A stretch of DNA of 64,000 nucleotides from assembly GCA_002490705.1 (NCBI GenBank), contig DKUO01000025.1:1-64000 (forward strand). The letters run 5' to 3'. Of this stretch, positions 1-8,135 are shown piece after piece. The position numbers were made by a program, and so were the translations under genes. Each line of letters opens with the position of its first letter. Position 1 is the stretch's first letter. A model generated the notes under the pieces. The model did not search any database, was not told the DNA's origin, and was given only the letters and a program-made list of their open reading frames with translations. This DNA comes from Lachnospiraceae bacterium UBA7202 (GTDB lineage: Bacteria; Bacillota; Clostridia; Lachnospirales; Lachnospiraceae).

Positions 1-50
1 AGAAGGTAGCATTTGACACTACCAATTGTTACGGAGGAGTCAGGATATGA
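1..50 (+). CDS. 3' end of an upstream gene (partial)
   Basis: An open frame enters from the left edge, with codons starting at base 3, and stops at TGA 48-50. That TGA overlaps the ATG of the next gene in an ATGA junction. Only about 15 residues are visible, so no family can be named. DUF4956 genes are often preceded by a VTC-type polyphosphate polymerase-domain gene, so that is a reasonable guess for what lies outside. The other two forward frames stop within the first 16 bases, which makes this the best candidate for a coupled upstream gene. Confidence 0.4.
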   Translation, partial: KVAFDTTNCYGGVRI

Positions 51-721
51 AATTTGCAGAGGTGTTAAAAAAATCCTTTTTGGAGGGCTATGGCGCCGTC
101 AGTATTGATTTTGCGACGATTGTCACATGCATGGCTATTACGGTGCTCGTGGCAGCATACATTTTTATGGTTTACCGCATGGTGAACCGGAAGGCGTTCT
201 ATAACCGCAATTTTAATCTGTCGCTTATCGCGCTTGCCGTGATCACGGCGGCGGTCATCCTGACCATCCAATCTAATATCGTGATCTCTTTGGGCATGGT
301 GGGAGCCCTGTCCATTGTGCGTTTCCGCACGGCGGTGAAAGATCCCATGGATCTGGTGTTTCTTTTCTGGTCGATCAGCGCGGGCATTATCTGCGGCGCG
401 GGTTTCGCGGTTGTGGCGGTAGTTGCATCGATCGTGATAACTGTGATAATATTATTGTGTGATAAGATGCCTGTGGGTACTGCCGCCGTGATCCTGCTTG
501 TGAACAGTACAGATTACAAGACGGAGAGCCGGATCATGGAGGTCGTAGAGAAATATTGCGAGAGCAGCAAGGTAAAAGCGAGAAATCTGACGAAGGATAA
601 GTTAAATATGGCAATCGAAGTCAAAACCGGGGAGGGCGGAAAGCTGGTGGAGCAGCTGATGGATCTTGAGAGCGTCACCTCCGCATCCCTGGTGGATCAT
701 GACGGGGAAGTGACATTTTAA
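47..721 (+). CDS. DUF4956 family membrane protein
   Basis: A 224-residue protein with hydrophobic segments near residues 20-45, 55-75 and 100-145, then a soluble C-terminal domain of about 80 residues. The central stretch MVGALSIVRFRTAVKDP is the conserved core of DUF4956, a family of unknown biochemical role. It often sits beside VTC-type polyphosphate polymerase or CotH-like genes in Firmicutes. The start is the ATG at 47, preceded by GGAGGAG; a longer frame from TTG at 26 runs through that ribosome site and is rejected. It is followed after about 40 bases by rfbA, so it may share a transcript with the polysaccharide locus. Family call is firm; function is unknown. Confidence 0.8.
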   Translation: MKFAEVLKKSFLEGYGAVSIDFATIVTCMAITVLVAAYIFMVYRMVNRKAFYNRNFNLSLIALAVITAAVILTIQSNIVISLGMVGALSIVRFRTAVKDPMDLVFLFWSISAGIICGAGFAVVAVVASIVITVIILLCDKMPVGTAAVILLVNSTDYKTESRIMEVVEKYCESSKVKARNLTKDKLNMAIEVKTGEGGKLVEQLMDLESVTSASLVDHDGEVTF

Positions 722-760
722 TGAGCGCCAAAGAAAAACAAGCGGCGCAAGGAGGAAAAA

Positions 761-1630
761 ATGAAGGGAATTATACTTGCAGGTGGATCGGGCACAAGAC
801 TGTATCCGCTGACAAAGGCGGTGTCGAAACAGATCATGCCGGTGTATGACAAACCGATGATCTATTATCCACTTTCCATACTGATGCTGGCGGGTATCCG
901 GGAGATTTTGATTATCTCCACGCCCAGAGACCTTCCCGTTTTCCGGGAGCTTTTCGGCACGGGCGAGCAGCTTGGCCTGCGCATGGAATATGCGGTACAG
1001 GAAGAGCCCAGAGGACTTGCCGACGCCTTTATCATCGGTGCGGATTTTATCGGGACGGATTGTGTGGCGCTGGTGCTCGGCGACAATATTTTCTATGGGC
1101 AGAGCTTTTCCAAGGTACTCAGGGAGGTGGCTGCCAGAGAGAGCGGGGCGACCATTTTCGGCTATTATGTGAGAGACCCAAGAGAGTACGGGGTGGTGGA
1201 GTTTGACGAGAACGGCATGGCTCTCTCCATTGAGGAGAAGCCGGAGCATCCCAAGAGCAACTATGCGGTGCCGGGACTGTATTTCTATGACAATGATGTG
1301 GTGGAGATCGCGGCCAATGTGAAGCCCTCTGCGAGAGGGGAGATTGAGATCACCAGCATTAACAACGAATATCTGCGCAGGGGGACGCTTCGGGTGGAAA
1401 CCCTTGGCCGCGGTTTTGCGTGGCTGGATACGGGAAGCCATGACATGCTGCTGGATGCGGCTGACTTTGTGGCGGCGTTCCAGAAGAGACAGGGACTGTA
1501 TATTTCCTGTATTGAAGAGATTGCTTACAAGAGAGGATTTATCACAAAAGAGCAGCTGCTTAAGCTGGCGGAGCCGCTTATGAAGACTGCCTATGGACAG
1601 TACATGGTAGAGGTTGCGAATGGACTCTAA
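761..1630 (+). CDS. rfbA: glucose-1-phosphate thymidylyltransferase
   Basis: A 289-residue cytosolic enzyme that makes dTDP-glucose from glucose-1-phosphate and dTTP, the first step towards dTDP-L-rhamnose. The nucleotide loop GGSGTRLYPLT lies at about residues 8-18, followed by KQIMPVYDKPMIYYPLS and the sugar-binding EKP region. Length matches the family (about 290). An AGGAGG site precedes the ATG. The next gene starts inside its last codons. rfbC lies one gene downstream, but rfbB and rfbD are not in the window, so the rest of the rhamnose pathway must be encoded elsewhere. Confidence 0.95.
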   Translation: MKGIILAGGSGTRLYPLTKAVSKQIMPVYDKPMIYYPLSILMLAGIREILIISTPRDLPVFRELFGTGEQLGLRMEYAVQEEPRGLADAFIIGADFIGTDCVALVLGDNIFYGQSFSKVLREVAARESGATIFGYYVRDPREYGVVEFDENGMALSIEEKPEHPKSNYAVPGLYFYDNDVVEIAANVKPSARGEIEITSINNEYLRRGTLRVETLGRGFAWLDTGSHDMLLDAADFVAAFQKRQGLYISCIEEIAYKRGFITKEQLLKLAEPLMKTAYGQYMVEVANGL

Positions 1631-2978
1631 AAAGATGAGGCGGGCGATGATTTTCATGATCGCCGTATTTCTGGCGGCATTTGCTGTGATTGCCGCCGCA
1701 AATTGGGACAGGGTGAAGGAAAAGCTGGGATTTGCCCCGGAGACGCCGGTACAGGAAGAGATGCCGGAGGAAGCTGGGGAGACGGAAGAGGAAGAGGGAC
1801 AGATAGGGAGCGATCTGTCTGCTTTTATGAGCGATGAGACCTTTTTTGACCCGGAGGTGAAGTTTAAGAGTATTGAATCCTACTCCGGCAGGAACGTATC
1901 TCTGATGATGAGCTCTGTAGCGAAGGATCTGCGGATTATGGTGGTGGACAGTGTGGGACGTCTTGTGACGGGGACGGACTTTACTGTGACCATCCAGGGG
2001 TTGGGAGAGTATACCGACACGGACAGGGATGGCGTCATTTATGTGGACGGCCTGCGTTCCGGAGAGTACAGCGTATCTCTCAATGAGCAGGACGGTTTCC
2101 GCGTGCCAAATACGATCACCACTATTCAGGTGAGACAGGATATCGAGTACCGCGTGCTTGACAATATTGAGTATCTGATGCTGACCGAGGATGATATCGA
2201 CCCTGAGAAGGAGGATAAAGCGGTCAACGGCGCGGAGGAGGACGCGGACGGTACGGAAAACATGGAGCTGCAGTTTGACAACGGCAGCGCGAAACTGGGC
2301 ATTGACGTGTCCAAGTGGAATGAGGAAATTGACTGGGAATCGGTGAAGGATGCGGGTATCGAGTTTGCCATTATCCGCTGTGGATACCGGGGCGCTTCCA
2401 CGGGAGCGCTGGTCATTGATCCCAGATATGAGGAGAATATCAGGGGTGCTATAGAGGCGGGCATTCCGGTGGGCGTTTACTTCTTCACACAGGCGCTGGA
2501 TGAGGTGGAAGCGGTGGAGGAAGCGTCCATGGTGATCCGGCTGATAGAAGACTACGACGTGGATTATCCTGTGTTTCTTGACAGCGAAAGCGCTGGCGGC
2601 AGAGGCAGGGCGGATGATCTTGACAGTGAAGAGCGCACCAGAGTCCACAAGGCTTTTTTGCAGACGATAGAGGCGGCGGGTTACGAGACGGGCGTCTATG
2701 CATCCCGCAACTGGCTGAACGAGAGATTGGATATGACGCGTCTGTCAGATTATAGGGTGTGGCTTGCGGAGTATGCGGATGTGCCTACCTACGACCAGTA
2801 TTATCACATGTGGCAGTACACCTCCAAGGGAACGGTGGATGGTATTTCCACCAACGTGGATTTGAATCTGTGCTATATGAACATTGATACCTCGATCAAC
2901 CATTCCAAGAATGCGGCGGGATATTCGGGCATCATCAACGGCGACGCTGGAAATGTGCCCACCGGCGGCGATGAGTAA
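1620..2978 (+). CDS. membrane-anchored GH25 muramidase
   Basis: A 452-residue protein with one N-terminal membrane segment (residues 8-28), an acidic linker, a middle region with a short Ig- or SpaA-like beta pattern (about 90-180), and a C-terminal GH25 domain from about residue 226. GH25 enzymes cleave the MurNAc-GlcNAc bond of peptidoglycan. The two acidic signatures are present: DVSKWN (Asp about 229) and FLDSES (Asp 321, Glu 323). The ATG at 1620 overlaps the end of rfbA by 11 bases and has AGAGG upstream; ATG 1641 is an alternative. Its place between rfbA and rfbC suggests wall remodelling linked to glycan attachment, which is inference. Confidence 0.88.
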   Translation: MDSKKMRRAMIFMIAVFLAAFAVIAAANWDRVKEKLGFAPETPVQEEMPEEAGETEEEEGQIGSDLSAFMSDETFFDPEVKFKSIESYSGRNVSLMMSSVAKDLRIMVVDSVGRLVTGTDFTVTIQGLGEYTDTDRDGVIYVDGLRSGEYSVSLNEQDGFRVPNTITTIQVRQDIEYRVLDNIEYLMLTEDDIDPEKEDKAVNGAEEDADGTENMELQFDNGSAKLGIDVSKWNEEIDWESVKDAGIEFAIIRCGYRGASTGALVIDPRYEENIRGAIEAGIPVGVYFFTQALDEVEAVEEASMVIRLIEDYDVDYPVFLDSESAGGRGRADDLDSEERTRVHKAFLQTIEAAGYETGVYASRNWLNERLDMTRLSDYRVWLAEYADVPTYDQYYHMWQYTSKGTVDGISTNVDLNLCYMNIDTSINHSKNAAGYSGIINGDAGNVPTGGDE

Positions 2979-3014
2979 CAGGGAGAAAAAATTGCAGGAA
3001 AGGAACAGATAACC

Positions 3015-3575
3015 ATGGGAAAGATAACGGTAGAGACATGTGAGATTGCGGGGCTTAAGGTGATTACGCCGACGGTGTTTGGGGATAACAGAGGTTATTT
3101 TATGGAAACCTATCACTACGAGGATTATAAGGCGGCAGGGATTGATCAGGTCTTTGTGCAGGACAACCAGTCTTCTTCCGTAAAAGGCGTGCTCCGCGGA
3201 CTGCATTTCCAGATTCAGTACCCTCAGGACAAGCTGGTGCGTGTGCTTGCAGGAGAGGTCTTTGACGTGGCGGTGGATTTGAGAGCCGGTTCCGAAACTT
3301 ACGGAAAATGGTATGGCGTGAAGCTCTCCGCGGAGAATAAGAAGCAGTTTTTTATCCCGAAAAATTTTGCGCATGGGTTTCTTGTGCTGTCGGATTATGC
3401 GGAGTTTGCCTATAAGTGTACGGACTTTTACCACCCGAACGATGAGGGCGGTATTATCTGGAACGATCCGGAAATAGGGGTTGACTGGCCGATCCCCGAG
3501 GGAATGGAGCTTGTCATGTCCGACAAGGACGTAAAGTGGGAGGGACTTTCCGCATTTACGGGGAGGTACCGTTGA
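3015..3575 (+). CDS. rfbC: dTDP-4-dehydrorhamnose 3,5-epimerase
   Basis: A 186-residue cupin-fold enzyme that epimerises dTDP-4-keto-6-deoxyglucose on the way to dTDP-L-rhamnose. It shows the family hallmarks: FGDNRGYFMET near the start, QDNQSSSVKGVLRGLHFQ with the catalytic His, DVAVDLR, PKNFAHGFLVLSD, and the late Tyr in AYKCTDFY. Length is normal. The start follows a GGAAAGGAA site. Its stop TGA overlaps the ATG of the exporter permease, so it is translationally linked to export. Confidence 0.95.
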   Translation: MGKITVETCEIAGLKVITPTVFGDNRGYFMETYHYEDYKAAGIDQVFVQDNQSSSVKGVLRGLHFQIQYPQDKLVRVLAGEVFDVAVDLRAGSETYGKWYGVKLSAENKKQFFIPKNFAHGFLVLSDYAEFAYKCTDFYHPNDEGGIIWNDPEIGVDWPIPEGMELVMSDKDVKWEGLSAFTGRYR

Positions 3576-4582
3576 TGGCGACCAAAAGGAGTAACCGTTC
3601 AAAGCCCGCAGCAATAGCCATATTCTGGGGGCTTGGCCTGCTTTTGGTGTTTGTGCTTTTAATGCATCATAATCCTCTGGCGGATCAGGTGACGGAGCGG
3701 ATGAAGAAGGTCAGCGGCTGTGTGCTCATCGCCTTTACCTGCATTATTTTTTCGATCTATTACGATAGGATTGTGACGATTCCCGTGGAGCTTTTTGAGA
3801 GCAGGATGCTGATCTGGAAGCTTGCAAAAAATGATTTTAAGAAGCGGTATGCCGGCTCCTATCTGGGGATTGTGTGGGCCCTTGCCCAGCCTGTGGTGAC
3901 GGTGCTCATGTACTGGATCGTGTTTGATAAGGTGTTTGACGCAAGAGTGCAGTTTGTGGCGGCGGATGGTGCAGAACCGCCCTATGTGCTGTATCTGATG
4001 GCCGGTCTGGTGCCCTGGTTCTATTTTTCCGAGGCCATTTCCCAGGGGACGATGGCCCTTGTGGAGTACACGTATTTGGTGAAAAAGGTGGTGTTTAACA
4101 TCAGTATTCTGCCAATCATCAAAGTGATTGCCGCCACCTTTATCCATATATTCTTTGTGGGAATTTTGATGATTGTGGCGGTATGCTACGGGTATACGCC
4201 CACAATCTATACGATACAGATTCTGTATTACAGTATCTGCCTGTTTTTATTTGTCCTTGCGCTCAGCTATCTGACGAGCGCGCTGGTGGTCTTTATCAGG
4301 GATTTACAACAGGTGATCAGCATTGCGCTGCAAATCGGTATGTGGGCGACGCCCATCATGTGGAATATCAAGATGCTGCCGAGTGATAATATGAAGACGC
4401 TCTTTAAGCTGAATCCGCTGGTTTATATCGTCAACGGCTATCGCAGTGCGATTTTTGAAGAGGTGTGGTTCTGGGAACACTTCTACTCCTCCACTTACTT
4501 TTGGATCTTTACGATCAGTATGTTCTGTATCGGGACGCTGGTGTTCAGGCGGCTGCGCAGCCACTTCGCAGATGTATTATAA
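3575..4582 (+). CDS. wzm: polysaccharide ABC exporter permease (Wzm type)
   Basis: A 335-residue integral membrane protein of the ABC-2 family. The canonical permease begins around residue 75 with LIWKLAKNDFKKRYAGSYLG and continues through six hydrophobic segments. Before it lies an N-terminal extension with two further hydrophobic segments (about residues 12-30 and 45-62), not part of the minimal Wzm fold. The start is ATG 3575, overlapping the rfbC stop and preceded by GGGAGG; a longer GTG frame inside rfbC is rejected. It should pair with the downstream ATPase to flip lipid-linked polysaccharide across the membrane. Confidence 0.9.
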   Translation: MATKRSNRSKPAAIAIFWGLGLLLVFVLLMHHNPLADQVTERMKKVSGCVLIAFTCIIFSIYYDRIVTIPVELFESRMLIWKLAKNDFKKRYAGSYLGIVWALAQPVVTVLMYWIVFDKVFDARVQFVAADGAEPPYVLYLMAGLVPWFYFSEAISQGTMALVEYTYLVKKVVFNISILPIIKVIAATFIHIFFVGILMIVAVCYGYTPTIYTIQILYYSICLFLFVLALSYLTSALVVFIRDLQQVISIALQIGMWATPIMWNIKMLPSDNMKTLFKLNPLVYIVNGYRSAIFEEVWFWEHFYSSTYFWIFTISMFCIGTLVFRRLRSHFADVL

Positions 4583-4584
4583 CT

Positions 4585-4625
4585 GATCGAGCAAGCTCGA
4601 TCGCGAGGACTGCTGCGCAGCCTCG
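4585..4625. repeat. two adjacent hairpins between wzm and wzt
   Basis: Directly after the wzm stop, GATCGAGC and GCTCGATC form an inverted repeat with a 2-base loop (4585-4602). A second hairpin follows, with CGAGG/CCTCG outer arms and CTGC/GCAG inner arms (4604-4625). No T-run follows, so they are not ordinary terminators. The palindrome GCTGCGCAGC in the second hairpin also occurs at the end of wzm (4552-4561) and at 33336-33345. It may be a small repeat element or an RNA-processing or stability signal. Confidence 0.6.
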
Positions 4626-4664
4626 GTGTGATTGAGAGTAAAGAAAGCATGATAGGACAAAAGC

Positions 4665-5975
4665 ATGGATAACATTGCAATTAAAGTGACCGACTTAGAA
4701 AAAGTATATAAGCTCTACGACAAACCTTCGGACCGCTTGAAGGAGGCGCTGCATATCGGCCGCGGAAAGCACCATACCGAACACCGCGCCCTGAAGGGGG
4801 TCAATCTGTCGATCAGGCAGGGGGAGTGTGTGGGAATCATAGGCACCAACGGTTCCGGTAAATCCACGATTCTGAAAATAATAACAGGCGTTCTTTCTCC
4901 TACCTCCGGGGAGGTGGAAGTCAACGGGCGTATCTCGGCGCTGTTGGAGCTGGGCGCCGGATTCAATATGGAGTATAACGGCATTGAGAACATCTATCTG
5001 AACGGGACTATGATTGGCTTTTCCAAGAAGGAAATTGATCAGAAAATGGATGAAATATTGGCCTTTGCGGATATCGGGGATTATGTGTACCAGCCCGCAA
5101 AAACATATTCCAGCGGCATGTTTGTGCGGCTGGCTTTTGCCGTAGCCATCAATATTGACCCGGAAATCCTCATTGTGGACGAGGCGTTGTCAGTGGGAGA
5201 TGTTTTTTTTCAGGCAAAGTGCTACCACAAGTTTGAAGAGTTTAAGGAGATGGGGAAGACCATTGTCTTTGTCAGCCATGATCTGAGCAGCATCAGCAAG
5301 TATTGCGACCGCGTTGTGCTTTTGAATCAGGGCGTCAAGCTGGGGGAGGGAAACGCAAAGCAGATGATAGATACCTACAAGCAGGTGCTTGTGGGACAGT
5401 ACACGGCGCCTGAGGCGGAAGGAGAACGCCTGGTGGACGATGAACAGCTCAGACAGATGGCGGCAAAAGGCGTGGACGGCAGTAAGCTGGAGGCGCGAAA
5501 CGCGGGGAAGCAGTCCGGCATGGCGGAAAATCCTGAGCTTTTGGAATATGGTTCTAAAAAGGCGCAGATTACGGAATACTATATCACGGACAGGACGGGC
5601 ATGAGAACCGCTACGATCTTAAAGGGGAGTCCTTTTACCATTCACATGCGGGTGGAAATGGCCCAGCGGATTAATGCGCCTATCTTTGCCTTTACCATCA
5701 AAAATGTGCGGGGAACAGAGATCACGGGTACGAATACCATGATTGAGAAGGCGTTTTTGGAATCCGTGGAGGCCGGGGAGACAAAGGAGATCACCTTCAC
5801 CCAGGATATGAATCTACAGGGGGGCGATTACCTGCTCTCACTGGGCGTTACCGGTTACGAGGGAGATGACTTCACCGTGTATCACAGGCTGTATGATGTG
5901 CTGAGCGTGACGGTGATCTCCGACAAGGACACAGTGGGATTCTATGACATGAACTCACAGGTTACAGTGAAATAA
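4665..5975 (+). CDS. wzt: polysaccharide ABC exporter ATPase with carbohydrate-binding domain (Wzt)
   Basis: A 436-residue protein. The N-terminal ATPase has Walker A GTNGSGKST (residues 60-68), the signature region YSSGMFVRLAFA, and Walker B LIVDEAL with Asp 172 and Glu 173. After a linker (about 240-290) comes a beta-sandwich-like domain (about 295-436) with PIFAFTIKNVRGTEITGTNT, as in the Wzt C-terminal domain. In E. coli O9a that domain binds a chemically capped chain end before export. Its presence here implies a terminal modification, and the next gene is a candidate to make it. Confidence 0.92.
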   Translation: MDNIAIKVTDLEKVYKLYDKPSDRLKEALHIGRGKHHTEHRALKGVNLSIRQGECVGIIGTNGSGKSTILKIITGVLSPTSGEVEVNGRISALLELGAGFNMEYNGIENIYLNGTMIGFSKKEIDQKMDEILAFADIGDYVYQPAKTYSSGMFVRLAFAVAINIDPEILIVDEALSVGDVFFQAKCYHKFEEFKEMGKTIVFVSHDLSSISKYCDRVVLLNQGVKLGEGNAKQMIDTYKQVLVGQYTAPEAEGERLVDDEQLRQMAAKGVDGSKLEARNAGKQSGMAENPELLEYGSKKAQITEYYITDRTGMRTATILKGSPFTIHMRVEMAQRINAPIFAFTIKNVRGTEITGTNTMIEKAFLESVEAGETKEITFTQDMNLQGGDYLLSLGVTGYEGDDFTVYHRLYDVLSVTVISDKDTVGFYDMNSQVTVK

Positions 5976-5990
5976 AGGGAAGGAAAAAAC

Positions 5991-8135
5991 ATGTCGGAAG
6001 ACAAGATAGAAGAAATCGGAAAAATAAAACTGGACTTAACCCACTATCCCGGCGAGGATTTGTACTGCGACGGAGATACGGAGGACGAGCTGCTAGAGAT
6101 AACGAAAAACTATGCTGCGGTGGAATATCCGCGCATCATAGAGGAGAGGAAGAGCTGGGAAATTCTGTATCATCTGTCCCCTCTGCGGGAAAACATTGTG
6201 GAGTGGCTTCCCATTAACCGTTCCATGAAGGTTTTGGAGGTGGGGTCGGGATGCGGCGCGATCACAGGAGCCCTTTCCAGGCGGGCCGGGGAAGTGACTT
6301 GTGTGGAACTCTCCAAGAAGCGCAGTATGATCAATGCCTACCGTCATATGGAGGCGGAAAATGTGACGATCCATGTGGGTAATTTTCAGGATGTGGAACC
6401 GGATCTGCCAAAGGATTACGATTATATCTGCCTGATCGGCGTTTTTGAGTATGCGCAGGCATATATCGACTCTGAGACGCCCTATGACGATTTCTTGCGC
6501 ATCATAAAAAAGCATCTGAAATCCGGCGGCCACATTGCCATAGCCATCGAGAATAAATTTGGATTAAAGTATTGGGCGGGCTGTAGAGAGGATCATTTGG
6601 GCACTTATTTTTCGGGGATCGAGGACTATCCGGAAGGCGGCGTGGTACGCACTTTCACGAGAGAGGGACTGTTTGCCGTAGCGTTTCGCTGCGGTTTCAG
6701 GGAGGCGCAGATGTATTATCCCTACCCGGATTATAAGTTTATGACGACCCTGTATTCCGACAGAAGGCTTCCGCAGCGGGGAGAATTGTCAAATAACATG
6801 CGTAATTTTGACCGTGACCGCCTGCAATTGTTCGATGAGAAACGGGTTTTCGATACGATTTTGAAGGAGGGACAGTTCCCTCTCTTTTCCAATTCCTATA
6901 TGCTGCTTCTGGGACCCTCCCTGCCGGAAGAATATGTAAAGTATTCCAATGACAGAAAAGAGGAATTTCAGATCAAAACACTGCAAAAGGGGACGGGATT
7001 TGGAAAGATTATAGAAAAACATCCGTTACGAAAAGAGGCGTGGGCTCACATAGAATCTACGGCGGAGGCCTATCGGAAGCTCTCTGAACGTTATCAGGGA
7101 AGCCGGATTGCTGTCAATGAAAGCCGGTTGGACCGGACGGCCGAGGGCACACCTTATATCACGATTAAATATTTGGAGGGGAGGACGCTGGAGGAGATTC
7201 TCGATGAACAGTTGGAAAAAAATGATCTGGAAGGCTTCCATAAACTCTTTGACGAATACCTGAAAAGAATTTCATGGGGAGAGGAAAAAACGGTCGCGGA
7301 TTACGACCTGATTTTTGCAAATGTGCTGATTACACAAGGGAATAGCAACCGTGATTTAAAAGACGGCAAAAGCGCAGGAAATGATATCGACAGTTATTTA
7401 AATGAAGAAATATGGCATGTAATCGACTGCGAATGGACCTTTGACAAGACTATTGAGACAAAGGAAATTGCCTTTCGCGCAGTCTACTGTTATCTGCTGG
7501 AAGACGAGAAAAGGAACACATTAAATCCTGATTTGATATTTGACGAGCTGGAAATCGGTTCGGCGGAGGCCGAACAGTACCGCAGGGAAGAAATGAAGTT
7601 TCAGAAATATGTCACCGGAAAAAGACTTTCCATGGCGGAGATCAGAGAGGCCATCGGGCAGCCGGTCTATACACTGGCGGATTTTTGTGAAGGGTTAAGA
7701 AATAAAGCGGCTGATGACCGCATACAGATTTATGAGGATACCGGGAAAGGCTTTCTGGAGGAGCAGTCCTTTTTCCCGGAGGAGGACGGGGAACAGCTTC
7801 GGCGCGGCGAGGAAGGCCTTTTGGAGTTGTCCGTCCGAATTTCCAAGGGACGGAGTGCGGTGCGGATTGATCCCGGCAGCCACGCCTGTCTGATCTGCAT
7901 TAAGAGGATCAGCTGGAACGGCGGGGAAATTCCACTGAAAGGAAAGCAGCTGCAGATGAATGGGTTTCGGATTGGGGAGGACGTCTATGCCTTTCCCACA
8001 GAGGATCCGAATATCACCCTGTCCCTTTGGGATCTGCCTGCCGGTGAGGAAAATCATCTGGAGGCAGTCATGGAGGTGACGAGGATGTCCTTAGAGAGTG
8101 TGAAACGTTTGCAGAAAAGAGGGTTGTTTAGCTGA
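5991..8135 (+). CDS. methyltransferase fused to a kinase-like domain, candidate chain terminator
   Basis: A 714-residue soluble protein. Residues about 50-260 form a class I SAM methyltransferase with VLEVGSGCGAITGAL (from residue 81), the acidic VELSKK end of strand 2, and LIGVFEYAQAY. Residues about 320-530 look like a protein-kinase or aminoglycoside-phosphotransferase fold: a Lys in IEKHPLR, a hinge-like IKYLEGRTLEEIL, a catalytic-loop pattern D-x4-N (Asp 439, Asn 444) and a metal-loop pattern VIDCEW (Asp 479). The last 120 residues look beta-rich. WbdD of E. coli O9a has the same methyltransferase-kinase order and caps chains recognised by Wzt. The methyltransferase call is firm; the kinase part and the role are inferred. 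Confidence 0.75.
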   Translation: MSEDKIEEIGKIKLDLTHYPGEDLYCDGDTEDELLEITKNYAAVEYPRIIEERKSWEILYHLSPLRENIVEWLPINRSMKVLEVGSGCGAITGALSRRAGEVTCVELSKKRSMINAYRHMEAENVTIHVGNFQDVEPDLPKDYDYICLIGVFEYAQAYIDSETPYDDFLRIIKKHLKSGGHIAIAIENKFGLKYWAGCREDHLGTYFSGIEDYPEGGVVRTFTREGLFAVAFRCGFREAQMYYPYPDYKFMTTLYSDRRLPQRGELSNNMRNFDRDRLQLFDEKRVFDTILKEGQFPLFSNSYMLLLGPSLPEEYVKYSNDRKEEFQIKTLQKGTGFGKIIEKHPLRKEAWAHIESTAEAYRKLSERYQGSRIAVNESRLDRTAEGTPYITIKYLEGRTLEEILDEQLEKNDLEGFHKLFDEYLKRISWGEEKTVADYDLIFANVLITQGNSNRDLKDGKSAGNDIDSYLNEEIWHVIDCEWTFDKTIETKEIAFRAVYCYLLEDEKRNTLNPDLIFDELEIGSAEAEQYRREEMKFQKYVTGKRLSMAEIREAIGQPVYTLADFCEGLRNKAADDRIQIYEDTGKGFLEEQSFFPEEDGEQLRRGEEGLLELSVRISKGRSAVRIDPGSHACLICIKRISWNGGEIPLKGKQLQMNGFRIGEDVYAFPTEDPNITLSLWDLPAGEENHLEAVMEVTRMSLESVKRLQKRGLFS

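Noticed and set aside
602..2648. Two long minus-strand frames opposite rfbA and the GH25 gene
   Set aside because: Both lie fully opposite well-supported genes and read as His/Arg/Leu-rich low-information sequence.
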